Source of the DNA: Nocardia cyriacigeorgica
GTDB lineage: Bacteria; Actinomycetota; Actinomycetes; Mycobacteriales; Mycobacteriaceae
DNA: 64,000 bases
Assembly: GCF_005863245.1 (NCBI RefSeq)
Contig: NZ_VBUT01000003.1
Span: 372,001-436,000, forward strand
Direction: 5' to 3'
Of the stretch, positions 1-9,049 are shown in pieces. The translations under genes were made by a program, and so were the position numbers. A model generated the notes under the pieces. That model searched no databases. It was not told the origin of the DNA and saw only the letters and a list, made by a program, of their open reading frames with translations. Positions within the stretch are counted from its first letter, which is position 1. Each line of letters begins with the position of its first letter.

Positions 1-928
1 CCCAGCCTTCGAGCGCCGTCGTCACCAGCAGCCACAGGCCCAACAGCACCTGTGCGGCCGTGGCGAAGCGATTCGCTCGCACGGTACCGAACAGGGGCGC
101 AGGGGTGGACGGCGCGACTGCCCGGCCGGAGAACAACACCGTTGCCAGACGCCGGCTTTCGGGAGCGAGCAACGCCAGCGAAAGCAGCAGCATGTGGAAG
201 CTGAACAACTTCACCGGCACATCGAAGGTCATATTGAGCAGGAACACCTGCGCCATCGCGACGGTCGACAGCAGCGCCCCCGCGGTGACCGTCGCGGGCA
301 GGATCAGCAGCAGCCCGGCGCCGATCTCCGCGCAGCCGAGCGCGATCTCATAGGGCTCGGACGCCGCGGTCTGCGACCACAGCACACCCATCGGGGTCAT
401 ATCGCCGAACGGTTCGATCAGCCGGTGCAGTGCGAAGGTCATCTGCGACGGCATGACCTTGACCATCCCGTACAGCATCAATGCCCCGGCCAGCGCGAAC
501 CGCAGCAGCACCCGGAACCAGCCGTCCAGGCGGCGGTAATCGGTGCGTCGCCGGTCGAGCACGCTCCAGATCGCTGTCGCGACGGCCGCCACGACCAGCC
601 AGCTGAACGCGGCCACCCACAGCGTGACGGTGTCGCCGCTGCCGGTCGGTGCGTACCCGAGCGGTTCCTCGATCCCGAACAGGTGCGCGGCGAACCAGTC
701 GGTCAGCGGCGGCAGCGACCACCACCGGCCGAGGGTGAGCACCGCTGTTTCCTCAACGCCGACCGAGCGCAGCAGTTGCGCGAGCAGCCACTGGGCGGCG
801 GTGCCGATCCCGAGATAGACGAACACGAACCGGAACAGCACGCGGGTCGCCGGATGCCACGCGGGCGCGGCCGGGGGACCGTCATCCTGTTCTCGCACCG
901 GTGCCTGCGACTCGACCAGGGTTGCCAC
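1..928 (-). CDS. DoxX/HTTM-like integral membrane protein (C-terminus cut by window edge)
   Basis: This is a multi-pass membrane protein of unknown role; only about 309 N-terminal residues are in the window because it runs off the left edge. I chose the GTG at 928-926, preceded by GGAAAGG. The frame reads MATLVESQAPV, then WHPATRVLFRF, several hydrophobic segments, and the signature FDVPVKLFSFHMLLLSLALL followed by LAPESRRL. It is a clear paralogue of the next gene upstream (1053-2414), with the same WHP start of the first membrane block and the same FDVPVK motif. Proteins with this layout are often labelled DoxX family, or HTTM (vitamin K-dependent carboxylase-like membrane domain). The family assignment is by resemblance; no catalytic residue is identifiable. 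Confidence 0.75.
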   Translation of the reverse strand, partial: MATLVESQAPVREQDDGPPAAPAWHPATRVLFRFVFVYLGIGTAAQWLLAQLLRSVGVEETAVLTLGRWWSLPPLTDWFAAHLFGIEEPLGYAPTGSGDTVTLWVAAFSWLVVAAVATAIWSVLDRRRTDYRRLDGWFRVLLRFALAGALMLYGMVKVMPSQMTFALHRLIEPFGDMTPMGVLWSQTAASEPYEIALGCAEIGAGLLLILPATVTAGALLSTVAMAQVFLLNMTFDVPVKLFSFHMLLLSLALLAPESRRLATVLFSGRAVAPSTPAPLFGTVRANRFATAAQVLLGLWLLVTTALEGW

Positions 929-1010
929 TGTTCACCTTTCCCGACTCCGCACCTCACATGAGGTCGCCCTGGCACGCTATGTCAGATCGGGGGTGCGCCG
1001 CGCCCGGGAA

Positions 1011-1041
1011 AACCTGTGCCCCCATCGTCGGGTGCACAGGT
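1011..1041 (-). terminator. Intrinsic terminator after the 1053-2414 gene
   Basis: The 8-bp arms ACCTGTGC (1012-1019) and GCACAGGT (1034-1041), extended inwards by three further pairs after one mismatch, form a hairpin just past the stop codon at 1053. On the minus strand it is followed by TTTTCCC, a short U-run. It separates the two DoxX/HTTM-like paralogues, so each probably has its own transcript or reduced readthrough. Confidence 0.55.
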
Positions 1042-1052
1042 CTTCGGGGGTC

Positions 1053-2414
1053 TCAGCGGAAGTCGGGGTATTCCTGGACCCAGCGGAATCCGCCGCTGCG
1101 CAACGGGAAAGATTCCAGGTCCATCTGGTTCAGCACAATGCTGGTCGGGGCGCCGTTCAGCTCGCCGGTCAAGCGCAACTGCTCGGGAGCCGGGCGGTCG
1201 AAGGTGAAGGTGGCGATCGGCGCCGGCGGCGTATCCGGCGTCGGCGGCGCGGTGAGAGTGAGGGTGTGCGCCCCGGTATCGATGGTGGCCGAGACGGGCG
1301 TCAACTCACCGTCCATTCCCTGGATGAACATCACTCCGGGATCTTCGAAAACCGCGCGCTGCCAGCGGGTCTCATCGGTCAGCATGGGCGGTACCGGCTG
1401 GCCCGCGGTGCTGAACTCGCTGACGTTCCAGATCCCGTACAGCGGTGATTTCTCCCGGCCACCGCCGAACTCGTCCCAGGCCCGCCAGGTCGTGTCCACC
1501 ACACCGATCAGCATCCAGACACCGATCAATACCTGAACCAGGGCGGCGATCCGGTTGGCCTTGGCGCTGCCGAACAGGCGCGGCTGCGTCGCGGGCTCCG
1601 AGGGCCGCTCCAGGACCAGGATGTCGGCCAGCCGCCGCGCTTGCGGTGCGAGCAGCAGCAACGACAGCAACAGCAAATGGAACGACAGGATCTTGACCGG
1701 CACGTCGAAGGTCATGTTCAGCACGAACACCTGCGCCATGCTCACCACGCTCAGCATCGCGCCGAGGGTGGCGGTCCGCGGCCAGAACAGCAGCAGGCCC
1801 GCCAGCACCTCGGCGATCCCGAGCAGCACCTGATAGGCCGGCGATGAGCCGACCTGCAACCACAGCACCGAGGTGATGCTGAAATCGCCGTAGGGCCGCA
1901 GCAGTGCGGTCAGCGGCGGCTCGGGCATCTGCGTCGGGATGGCCTTGGCCATGCCGTAGAACAGCATCTGACCGGCCAGGCACAGCCGGATGACGGTGAA
2001 GAACCAGGCACTCAGCCGTGGGTAGCCGGTGCGGCGCCGGTCGAGCACCGACCAGATCAGCGTCGCCGCCACCGCGACCATCAGAATGCAGAACATCATC
2101 AACCAGATGACGGTCTGGTCGCCGCTACCCGAATCCTCGTGCAACACCGCATCGACGCCGAACACCTCGCGCCCGACCCACTCGAGCGCCGGCGACAGCA
2201 GATCCATCTGCCACATGACCGCCCGCTCCGGCAGCCACTGAGCGACGATGCCGGTGAACGCGAAGGTGATCTGGGCGAACAACAGGCAGAACAACCCGAA
2301 ATAGGCGAAGCAGAACCGGAACGCGATGCGCGTGAGCGGATGCCACGGGCGAGGCTCGGCCGCCTCGGCGGGAGCCGCACCATCTTGCCGCTCGAGAACT
2401 TCGACGCCGACCAC
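1053..2414 (-). CDS. DoxX/HTTM-like integral membrane protein
   Basis: A full-length paralogue (453 aa from the chosen start) of the truncated gene to its left. After about 25 polar residues it has WHPLTRIAFRFCFAYFG, then several transmembrane stretches, MLYGMAKAIPTQMPEPPL, and FDVPVKILSFHLLLLSLLLL followed by LAPQARRL; the last third is soluble. The reading frame stays open up to an ATG at 2525. I prefer the GTG at 2414 because AAGGGG lies 7 bases upstream and the N-terminus then aligns with the paralogue. Function is unknown; such proteins are membrane-embedded and sometimes linked to redox or lipid chemistry. Confidence is high that it is a gene and low on its role. Confidence 0.8.
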   Translation of the reverse strand: MVGVEVLERQDGAAPAEAAEPRPWHPLTRIAFRFCFAYFGLFCLLFAQITFAFTGIVAQWLPERAVMWQMDLLSPALEWVGREVFGVDAVLHEDSGSGDQTVIWLMMFCILMVAVAATLIWSVLDRRRTGYPRLSAWFFTVIRLCLAGQMLFYGMAKAIPTQMPEPPLTALLRPYGDFSITSVLWLQVGSSPAYQVLLGIAEVLAGLLLFWPRTATLGAMLSVVSMAQVFVLNMTFDVPVKILSFHLLLLSLLLLAPQARRLADILVLERPSEPATQPRLFGSAKANRIAALVQVLIGVWMLIGVVDTTWRAWDEFGGGREKSPLYGIWNVSEFSTAGQPVPPMLTDETRWQRAVFEDPGVMFIQGMDGELTPVSATIDTGAHTLTLTAPPTPDTPPAPIATFTFDRPAPEQLRLTGELNGAPTSIVLNQMDLESFPLRSGGFRWVQEYPDFR

Positions 2415-2614
2415 TGGCAGCCCCTTACTGTGCCGATCCGATGCGTGTGCCGAACGTATCGACAACCGGGCGCGGTCCACCACCGGAGAAACCCCGAGTG
2501 AAACCCCCATTTTCGAGTCATTCATGGGATGTATGTGGCGTCATCCTTTCGGCGTATGCCGCCTGTGCGATCGGTGGCCGCGCACCTATTTCCCGCTTTC
2601 GCCGAAGGCAAACT

Positions 2615-2628
2615 TGAAACGCGTTACA
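2615..2628 (+). promoter_or_regulatory. KstR-like operator candidate
   Basis: TGAAACGCGTTACA matches the published KstR operator pattern TnnAACnnGTTnnA at every fixed base. It lies inside a wider inverted repeat with arms GAAAC (2616-2620) and GTTTC (2629-2633), about 75 bases before the kinase-like gene at 2702. A TACAGT hexamer (2625-2630), a possible -10, overlaps it, which suits repression. Only eight bases are fixed, so about one chance match is expected in a window this long. Confidence 0.4.
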
Positions 2629-2701
2629 GTTTCCGCATCCACGGCATGACGCCGGAGGCGCCGGCTCGCGCGCCCGGCTGTACGGCATCAGGAGGACGAT
2701 G

Positions 2702-3832
2702 ATGGCCGACGATCCCGCACCCACCGAACAGCGTCGGCTGACCACCAGCGATCGTGATCTCGACTCGTTCGCCGCCGACCTGGCGCGCTGGCTCGGCGAA
2801 CGCGTCGGCGCCGACGCGCCACCGTCGATCTCCGGTCTGTCCCGGCCGCAGGCGGGCGGGATGTCGAGTTCGACGGTGCTCTTCGACGCCGAGTGGACCG
2901 TGTCCGGTCAGCGCGAGGGCGGATCGTTCGTGGCCAGGATGGCGCCGGAGGACGAATCGTTCCCGGTGTTCGAAACCTACGATCTGGCAACGCAATACCA
3001 GGTGATGGCCGCTGTCGCGGAAGCGACGGATCTGCCGGTGCCGCGGCTGCGCTGGCTGGAGAACGATCCCGGCGTACTGGGCACCCCGTTCTTCGTGATG
3101 GACCGGGTCGAGGGCCGGGTGCCGACGGATAACCCGCCGTATGTCTTCGTCGGCTGGCTCTTCGACGCCACCGTCGAGGAGCGGGCGCGGTTGACCGATG
3201 CCACGGTCGAGGTCATCGCGAAGGTGCACGCCATTCCCGATCCGGTGCGGCGGTTCCCGATGCTGGCCGGGCCCGGCGACGCGCTGCGCCGCCACGTCGA
3301 CGCCCAGCGCGCCTGGTACCGCTGGGCCCTCGCCGATGACGGCTACCGGATCCCGATCATCGAGCGCGGCTTCGAGTGGCTCGAGGCGCACTGGCCCGCC
3401 GATCCCGGCCCCGACGTGCTGACCTGGGGCGATGCCCGCCCCGGCAATATCATCTACCACGGATTCGAGCCCGCCGCGGTGCTCGACTGGGAGATGGCCG
3501 CCATCGGCCCGCGCGAACTCGACGTGGCCTGGATCATCTTCCTGCACCGGTTCTTCCAGGACATCGCCACCCGCTTCGACCAGCCCGGGTTGCCCGATTT
3601 CCTGCGGCGGTCGGACGTGGTGGCGAAATACGAGGCTGTCAGCGGCCATACCGTGCGCGATCTCGACTTCTACCTGGTCTACACCGCGCTGCGGCACGCC
3701 ATCGTGATGGCCAGGATCAAGCGCCGGATGATCCATTTCGGCGAGGACACCGACACCGACGACCGCGACGACTACGTGATGCACCGGGCGAGCCTGGAAG
3801 CGCTGCTCGACGGAACCTACGAATGGGATTGA
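2702..3832 (+). CDS. Phosphotransferase family protein (APH/ACAD10-like kinase fold)
   Basis: The 376-aa protein has the aminoglycoside-phosphotransferase/choline-kinase fold. The catalytic-loop region reads LTWGDARPGNIIYHG and the metal-binding segment reads VLDWEMAAIGPRELDVAWI. Family members of this type, resembling the kinase half of ACAD10, phosphorylate small hydroxylated substrates, often in acyl-CoA or sterol side-chain metabolism; the substrate here is unknown. AGGAGG at 2690-2695 favours the second of two adjacent ATG codons (2702, spacing 6) over 2699 (spacing 3). The next gene starts within a few bases of its stop, so the two are probably co-transcribed. A KstR-like box lies upstream. 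Confidence 0.85.
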   Translation: MADDPAPTEQRRLTTSDRDLDSFAADLARWLGERVGADAPPSISGLSRPQAGGMSSSTVLFDAEWTVSGQREGGSFVARMAPEDESFPVFETYDLATQYQVMAAVAEATDLPVPRLRWLENDPGVLGTPFFVMDRVEGRVPTDNPPYVFVGWLFDATVEERARLTDATVEVIAKVHAIPDPVRRFPMLAGPGDALRRHVDAQRAWYRWALADDGYRIPIIERGFEWLEAHWPADPGPDVLTWGDARPGNIIYHGFEPAAVLDWEMAAIGPRELDVAWIIFLHRFFQDIATRFDQPGLPDFLRRSDVVAKYEAVSGHTVRDLDFYLVYTALRHAIVMARIKRRMIHFGEDTDTDDRDDYVMHRASLEALLDGTYEWD

Positions 3833-3840
3833 GCGACACC

Positions 3841-4968
3841 ATGACCGATTCCTCCCGCGTCCCCGGCTCGTCTCCGGCACCCCTGGACGAATTTCCCATC
3901 CACCAGACGCCGCTGTCGTTGGCCCGGGTGGCCAGCAGCGACCGCAATTTCTACGACCGCAGCTACTTCAACGCCCACGACCGCGACGGCGGCACGATGC
4001 TGGTCACCGGGTTCGGCGTCTACCCGAACCTCGGTGTCACCGACGCGTATCTCGCGCTGCGCGACGGGAATACGGTACGCACGGTGCGTTTCTCGGACGC
4101 CCTCGGCGACCGCAGCCTGGACATGCGGGTCGGCGGCTACCGCATCGAGGTGCTCGAACCGTTGCGGCGGCTGCGGCTGGTGTGCGAGCACGAGGAGCTC
4201 GCCGCCGACCTGACCTGGACCGGCGCCTTCCCCACCGTGCAGGAGCAGCCGCATCTGATCCTCAACGGCAACCGGCCGATCATCGAGGCCTCGCGGTTCG
4301 CGCAGGTCGGGTCCTGGTCGGGCACCCTGCATCTCGACGGCCGCGAGGTCACCGTCGATCCCGCGGTCTGGACCGGCACCAGGGACCGGTCCTGGGGCAT
4401 CCGGCCCGTCGGCGAATCCGAACCGCCGGGGCGGGCGGCCGCGGAACCGTCGGGCGGATTCTGGTGGTTGTACATGCCGTTGCGCTTCGACGATTTCGCG
4501 ATCGTCGTCATCGTGCAGGAAGAACCCGACGGCAGGCGCACCCTCAACGACGCCACCCGGGTCTGGCCGGATGGACGCATCGAGCAGCTCGGCTGGCCGC
4601 GCGTCTCGATCGACTACCGCTCCGGCACCCGGTTGCCCACCGCGGCCCGTATCGAACTGACCACACCGGACGGCAAACCGCTCGACGTGGAAGTCCGGAC
4701 GGTGACCGATATCCCGCTGCACGTGGGCTGCGGCTACGGCGGCGACCCGGACTGGCAGCACGGGCAGTGGAAGGGCCGCGACTGGAGCTCGAGCGACCGC
4801 TACGACCTCACCGACCCCGCCGTCGCCGGGCGCATCCCGTACGGCGTCATCGACCATGTCGCGCACGCCCGCTGCGGCGAGGCCGAAGGCTGGGGACTGT
4901 TCGAGCACGCGAGCATCGGACGGCACGACCCGACCGGATTCGCGGACTTCCTGTCCGTGGCGCCCTGA
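3841..4968 (+). CDS. Conserved hypothetical protein, DUF7064/DUF7065-like
   Basis: A soluble protein of about 375 aa with no signal peptide. It contains GVYPNLGVTDAYLALRDG in the N-terminal half and WDTGTRDRSWGIRPVG-type wording (seen as WTGTRDRSWGIRPVG) in the middle, the pattern of the paired DUF7065/DUF7064 beta-barrel proteins often encoded beside APH-like kinases and sterol or lipid genes. The ATG at 3841 lies 8 bases after the preceding stop; an in-frame ATG at 3823 would overlap that stop and is the alternative. Coupling to the kinase gene suggests a shared pathway. No enzymatic residues are recognisable. Confidence 0.75.
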   Translation: MTDSSRVPGSSPAPLDEFPIHQTPLSLARVASSDRNFYDRSYFNAHDRDGGTMLVTGFGVYPNLGVTDAYLALRDGNTVRTVRFSDALGDRSLDMRVGGYRIEVLEPLRRLRLVCEHEELAADLTWTGAFPTVQEQPHLILNGNRPIIEASRFAQVGSWSGTLHLDGREVTVDPAVWTGTRDRSWGIRPVGESEPPGRAAAEPSGGFWWLYMPLRFDDFAIVVIVQEEPDGRRTLNDATRVWPDGRIEQLGWPRVSIDYRSGTRLPTAARIELTTPDGKPLDVEVRTVTDIPLHVGCGYGGDPDWQHGQWKGRDWSSSDRYDLTDPAVAGRIPYGVIDHVAHARCGEAEGWGLFEHASIGRHDPTGFADFLSVAP

Positions 4969-4989
4969 GCGCGGCGCGCCGACCCGCCG

Positions 4990-5538
4990 CTACACCGGCG
5001 TCAGGTCGATGACGACCGGAATCCCGTTGTCGAACCAATGCTGATGCAGGCGTTGGATCTTGGCGCGCGTCGGTCTGCCCGCGACATGAAAGCGATACTC
5101 GGCGTAGTCGAACGGCTTCACCGCGGTGGTGTAGATCTGTCGCGCATGCGCGGCCTCGACCGGGTCGGTGATCTCCCTGGCGACGCCGGTCCTGGTCCCG
5201 CCGGGGATCTTCAGCCGCACCTTCGGGTCGGCGCGGATATTGCGCAGCCAGGCGGCGATCGATTGTTCCTTGGGCAGGCCGGTCATGATCGGGCCGAGCA
5301 TCACCAGATAGGCCCGGTCGCCGTCGAGGACCGCCCGCACGCAGCGGCTGCGCGGCTTGCCGGACTTGCGCCCGGTTGTCGTGAGGATCCCGAAGTTGGC
5401 GGGTGTCCGCAGCCGGAACAGCGGTGCTTGCAACGCACTCAACGTGCGACCGCCTCGCGGGGAATGAATGAACGGATTGCGGGCGCGCTCCACCGGTGCC
5501 GGTAGATCGCCGGTACCCATGTTCTCGTCGTCGCTCAT
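4990..5538 (-). CDS. Nitroreductase/deazaflavin-dependent oxidoreductase (Ddn family)
   Basis: The 182-aa product has the split beta-barrel signature of the DUF385/Ddn family: ILTTTGRKSGKPRSRCVRAV, then MLGPIMTGLPKEQSIAAWL and IRADPKVRLKIPGG. Members bind the deazaflavin cofactor F420, which Nocardia and mycobacteria make, and reduce quinones or nitro compounds at the membrane. The ATG at 5538 has AGGTGG about 6 bases upstream. It converges on the preceding gene with only a 21-base gap. The substrate cannot be told from sequence. Confidence 0.85.
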   Translation of the reverse strand: MSDDENMGTGDLPAPVERARNPFIHSPRGGRTLSALQAPLFRLRTPANFGILTTTGRKSGKPRSRCVRAVLDGDRAYLVMLGPIMTGLPKEQSIAAWLRNIRADPKVRLKIPGGTRTGVAREITDPVEAAHARQIYTTAVKPFDYAEYRFHVAGRPTRAKIQRLHQHWFDNGIPVVIDLTPV

Positions 5539-5662
5539 CGTGCACCACCTGACCCGGGGTGTGACCGTCGGAACGGCTCGACGATACGCCGAGCGGCAGG
5601 GGTGCGAGGCGCTTCGGGTGCGGTCCGCCCGGGTACCTGCGGCCGGTGCCGGACGCGCCCCG

Positions 5663-5668
5663 TAATCT
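5663..5668 (+). promoter_or_regulatory. -10 hexamer of leaderless cysG promoter
   Basis: TAATCT is followed by 8 bases and then the GTG start of cysG. No Shine-Dalgarno sequence is present, so the transcript probably begins at or next to the start codon. Confidence 0.5.
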
Positions 5669-5676
5669 CGACACTT

Positions 5677-6933
5677 GTGCCGAACACGTCAGCCGATACC
5701 GAGGACCAGCCAGCGGGCGACCCGAACTACCTGGTCGGGCTCGATCTGAACGGGCGAAGGGTTGTCGTCGTCGGCGGCGGGACCGTCGCCCAGCGCAGGC
5801 TCGGGCTGCTCATCGCCTCTGGTGCGGACGTGCACGTCATCAGCCGCGAGGCCACCCCGGCGGTCGAAGGCATGGCCACCTCCGGTCAGCTGACGCTCAC
5901 CCTGCGCGCCTACACCGACGGCGATCTCGACGGCGCCTGGTACGCGATCGCCTGCACCGACGAACCCGAGACCAATGCGGCCGTGGTCGCCGAGGCCGAA
6001 CGCCGCCGCGTCTTCTGTGTGCGCGCCGACAACGCCCGGCTCGGCACCGCCGTCACCCCCGCCACCGCCCGCTTCGACGGCCTCACCCTCGGTGTGCTGG
6101 CCGGCGGCAGGCACAAGCGTTCGGCGGCGGTGCGCAACGCGCTGCTGGAAGCGCTGCAATCGGGTGTGGTGACCGATGATTCGACCCCGGTCGCGCCGGG
6201 CGTCGCACTGGTCGGCGGTGGGCCCGGCGATCCGGACCTGATCACCGTGCGTGGCCGGAGGTTGCTCGCGCGCGCCGATCTCGTCGTCGCCGACCGGCTC
6301 GCACCGCCGGAACTGCTGGCCGAACTCGGCCCCGACGTCGAGGTCGTCGACGCCGCCAAGATCCCGTACGGGCGGGCCATGGCGCAGGAGGCGATCAACA
6401 CCACGCTGGTGGAGGGCGCCAAGGCGGGCAAGTTCGTGGTGCGGCTCAAGGGCGGCGACCCGTATGTGTTCGGCCGCGGTTTCGAAGAGGTCGAGGCGTG
6501 TGTGGCCGCCGGTGTACCGGTCACCGTGGTGCCGGGCATCACCAGCCCCATCGCGGTGCCCTCGGCCGCCGGTATCCCGGTCACCCATCGCGGGGTCACC
6601 CATGAATTCGTGGTGGTCAGCGGGCATGTGGCGCCGGATCACCCGGACTCGCTGGTGGACTGGCCCGCGCTGGCGCGGCTGCGCGGCACCCTGGTGCTGA
6701 TGATGGCCGTGGAGCGGATCGAACAGTTCGCCGATGTGCTGCTCGCGGGCGGGCGGCCCGCCGACACCCCGGCCACCGTCATCCAGGAGGGCACGCTGCG
6801 CACTCAGCGGGTGCTGCGCGCCGATCTGGCGACCGTCGCCGAGCGGGTGCGCGCCGAGGGCATCCGCCCGCCCGCGATCGTGGTGATCGGACCCACCGCG
6901 GGCTTCTCCGTGGACTCCGCCGCCCGCGACTGA
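5677..6933 (+). CDS. cysG: Siroheme synthase (precorrin-2 dehydrogenase / uroporphyrinogen-III C-methyltransferase)
   Basis: A 418-aa fusion. Residues about 15-165 form the NAD-binding precorrin-2 dehydrogenase half (RRVVVVGGGTVAQRRLGLL), and the rest is the SAM-dependent SUMT half (VALVGGGPGDPDLITVRGRR, RLKGGDPYVFGRG, VVPGITSPIAVPSAAGIPVT). It methylates uroporphyrinogen III and oxidises precorrin-2 on the way to siroheme, the cofactor of sulfite and nitrite reductases. The frame is open further upstream, but the GTG at 5677 gives the normal N-terminus and has a -10 box at leaderless spacing. In M. tuberculosis cysG is likewise next to efpA and proS. Confidence 0.93.
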   Translation: MPNTSADTEDQPAGDPNYLVGLDLNGRRVVVVGGGTVAQRRLGLLIASGADVHVISREATPAVEGMATSGQLTLTLRAYTDGDLDGAWYAIACTDEPETNAAVVAEAERRRVFCVRADNARLGTAVTPATARFDGLTLGVLAGGRHKRSAAVRNALLEALQSGVVTDDSTPVAPGVALVGGGPGDPDLITVRGRRLLARADLVVADRLAPPELLAELGPDVEVVDAAKIPYGRAMAQEAINTTLVEGAKAGKFVVRLKGGDPYVFGRGFEEVEACVAAGVPVTVVPGITSPIAVPSAAGIPVTHRGVTHEFVVVSGHVAPDHPDSLVDWPALARLRGTLVLMMAVERIEQFADVLLAGGRPADTPATVIQEGTLRTQRVLRADLATVAERVRAEGIRPPAIVVIGPTAGFSVDSAARD

Positions 6934-7081
6934 GCGGTATCGGCCGCCCGCCGATAGTCGTCCGGGCCACGGCCGGCGCCCTCGGCAGGACAGGTGGCCG
7001 ACCGCAACGACCGGACGCGCGAGCAGCCCCGCCCGACGTACCGGGCGGCATGCTTGTGACCGTCGATTACAGTGACTCCCT

Positions 7082-8566
7082 GTGCTCGACAAAGCCGCTG
7101 CTACGACGCAGTACCCCGTGACGCGGCGGGCCTTCGGGCTCGCGATCCTCGTCCTGAGCGGACTCCAGCTCATGGTGGTGCTCGACGGCACCGTGGTGAT
7201 CCTGGCGCTGCCGCGGTTGCAGGAGGAGATGGGGCTGTCCAGCTCCGGCAGCGCCTGGATGGTCACCGCCTACGGCCTGCCCTTCGCGGGGCTGATGCTG
7301 CTCGGCGGCCGGATCGGCGATTCCTTCGGGCGGCGGCGGATGTTCCTGCTCGGTGTCTCGCTGTTCACGCTGGCCTCGCTGCTGTGCGGGCTGGCGCAGA
7401 ACGAAGGCATGCTGATCGCGGCCCGCGCCTTCCAGGGCACCGGCGCCGCGCTCGCGGCCCCCACCGCGTTCGCCTTGGTGGCCAGCACGTTCGCACCGGG
7501 GCCGGTGCGCAACCAGGCCTTCGCGATCTTCGGGTCGATGGCGGCGCTCGGCTCGGTCGGCGGCCTGGTGATCGGCGGCGCTCTCACCGAGGTGAGCTGG
7601 CGGTGGATCTTCCTGATCAATGTGCCCATCGGCGCGCTCATCATCCTCGGCGCCGTGATCGCCCTGCGCGACACCACCCATCAGCGGCTCACCCTCGACG
7701 TGCGCGGCGCGATCCTCGGCACCCTGGCCTGCGCGCTGATCGTGTTCGGCGCGACCGAGGGGCCGGAGTTCGGCTGGGACAGCCCCTACGTCATCGGCTC
7801 CTTGATCGGCGGTGTGGTGCTGCTGGTGGTGTTCGTCCTCGCCGAACGCGCGGTGACCAACCCGCTGCTGCCGTGGTCGCTGTTCGATCACCGCGACCGC
7901 AACGCCACCTTCGTCATCATCCTGCTCGCCAGCGGCGTGCTCGGCGCCACCACCTACTTCGCCGGACTGTTCGTGCAGAACGTGGTCGGCTACAGCCCGC
8001 TGGTGGCGGGATTGTCGTTCATCCCGTTCACCGTCGGCATCGGTATCGGCGGTGCGCTGTCGTCGAAGCTGGCGATGATGGTCGCGCCGCGCTGGCTGCT
8101 CAGCGGCGCCGCCGTGATCCTGGTGGCGGGGCTGGGCTTCGGCTCCACACTCGACGGCGACGTCAGCTATGTGCCGACCCTGCTCGGGCTGTTCCTGGTG
8201 ATCGGTTTCGGCATGGGCCTGGCCATCGTGCTCATCCCGCTGTGCGTGCTCGTCGGGGTGCCGCAGGACGAGATCGGTCCGCTCTCGGCGATCGGCCAGA
8301 TGTTCCTGAGCCTCGGCACCCCGATCGCGATCGGTCTGCTGACACCGCTGGCGGCCTCGCGCACGCTGTCCGAAGGCGGCCGCACCGGTAAGCCCGCGGA
8401 TATGACCGCGGCCGAACTCGTCGCGCTCGGCAGCGGATACACCCTGGTGCTGTTCGTGGCGGCCATCGGCGCACTGCTGGTCGGGCTGCTCGCGCTGACC
8501 CTGCGCTACACCCCGCAGGAAGTCGCGCAGGCTCAGCACGCTCAGGAAGAAGCCCAGCAGGCCTGA
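7082..8566 (+). CDS. efpA: EfpA-like DHA2-family MFS drug exporter
   Basis: A 494-aa protein with about 14 membrane segments. Motif A reads GGRIGDSFGRRR, and LTEVSWRWIFLINVPIGALI is the typical motif C region. It closely resembles EfpA of M. tuberculosis (LTEVSWRWAFLVNVPIGL; C-terminal YTPQQVAHAQ versus YTPQEVAQAQ here) and sits in the same place between cysG and proS. It is probably a proton-driven lipid or drug exporter of the cell membrane. The GTG at 7082 follows TACAGT (7068-7073) by 8 bases with no Shine-Dalgarno, so it is probably leaderless. Orthology is inferred from sequence plus gene order. Confidence 0.88.
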   Translation: MLDKAAATTQYPVTRRAFGLAILVLSGLQLMVVLDGTVVILALPRLQEEMGLSSSGSAWMVTAYGLPFAGLMLLGGRIGDSFGRRRMFLLGVSLFTLASLLCGLAQNEGMLIAARAFQGTGAALAAPTAFALVASTFAPGPVRNQAFAIFGSMAALGSVGGLVIGGALTEVSWRWIFLINVPIGALIILGAVIALRDTTHQRLTLDVRGAILGTLACALIVFGATEGPEFGWDSPYVIGSLIGGVVLLVVFVLAERAVTNPLLPWSLFDHRDRNATFVIILLASGVLGATTYFAGLFVQNVVGYSPLVAGLSFIPFTVGIGIGGALSSKLAMMVAPRWLLSGAAVILVAGLGFGSTLDGDVSYVPTLLGLFLVIGFGMGLAIVLIPLCVLVGVPQDEIGPLSAIGQMFLSLGTPIAIGLLTPLAASRTLSEGGRTGKPADMTAAELVALGSGYTLVLFVAAIGALLVGLLALTLRYTPQEVAQAQHAQEEAQQA

Positions 8567-8585
8567 GTCCGGCAGCGGCGCCGGC

Positions 8586-9002
8586 TCAGAGTCGTCCCGC
8601 TACTTTGTGCGGCGTCACGCGGACGATGATCCGCTCGCCGTCGTTCACCCAGGCGGGATTGAAGTCCCGGTAGGTCTTGCCGGTGTACTTCAGCGACAGC
8701 TCGTCCGGCAGCGCCCGCTCCGGATCCGGGGTGACCGTGGCCGAACCCTTGATCTCGGCGTACAGGAAAGGCCGATCGGGCGGGTTGATCATCACCGTCA
8801 CCCGCGGATCGCGCAGGACATTGCGGCCCTGCACCCGGTCGACGGTGGTGGAGAACACCAGGTCCTCACCGTCGCGCTTGATCCAGACGACGGTCAGATG
8901 CGGATGCCCGTCTGTGCCTACGGTCGCGACGGTGGCGTAGACGCGCTCCTGGTCCACGTACTTCTTCAGGTCATCGGACAAAACGGCTGTAGTTGTGCTC
9001 AC
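8586..9002 (-). CDS. PPOX-class (pyridoxamine 5'-phosphate oxidase-fold) F420-dependent oxidoreductase
   Basis: A 138-aa split-barrel protein with YVDQERVYATVATVGTDGHP, VVWIKRDGEDLVFSTTVDR and DPRVTVMINPPDRPF, the pattern of actinobacterial PPOX-class enzymes that bind F420 or FMN. The start is taken as the GTG at 9002. An in-frame ATG about 11 codons further upstream is possible. It converges on the efpA-like gene with a 19-base gap and lies downstream of yaaA on the same strand with a 47-base gap, so it may be co-transcribed with yaaA. Substrate unknown. Confidence 0.8.
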   Translation of the reverse strand: MSTTTAVLSDDLKKYVDQERVYATVATVGTDGHPHLTVVWIKRDGEDLVFSTTVDRVQGRNVLRDPRVTVMINPPDRPFLYAEIKGSATVTPDPERALPDELSLKYTGKTYRDFNPAWVNDGERIIVRVTPHKVAGRL

Positions 9003-9049
9003 AACACTCGCCAACACCTCGGGTCTGCGGCGCATTCCAACCGCGAGGA

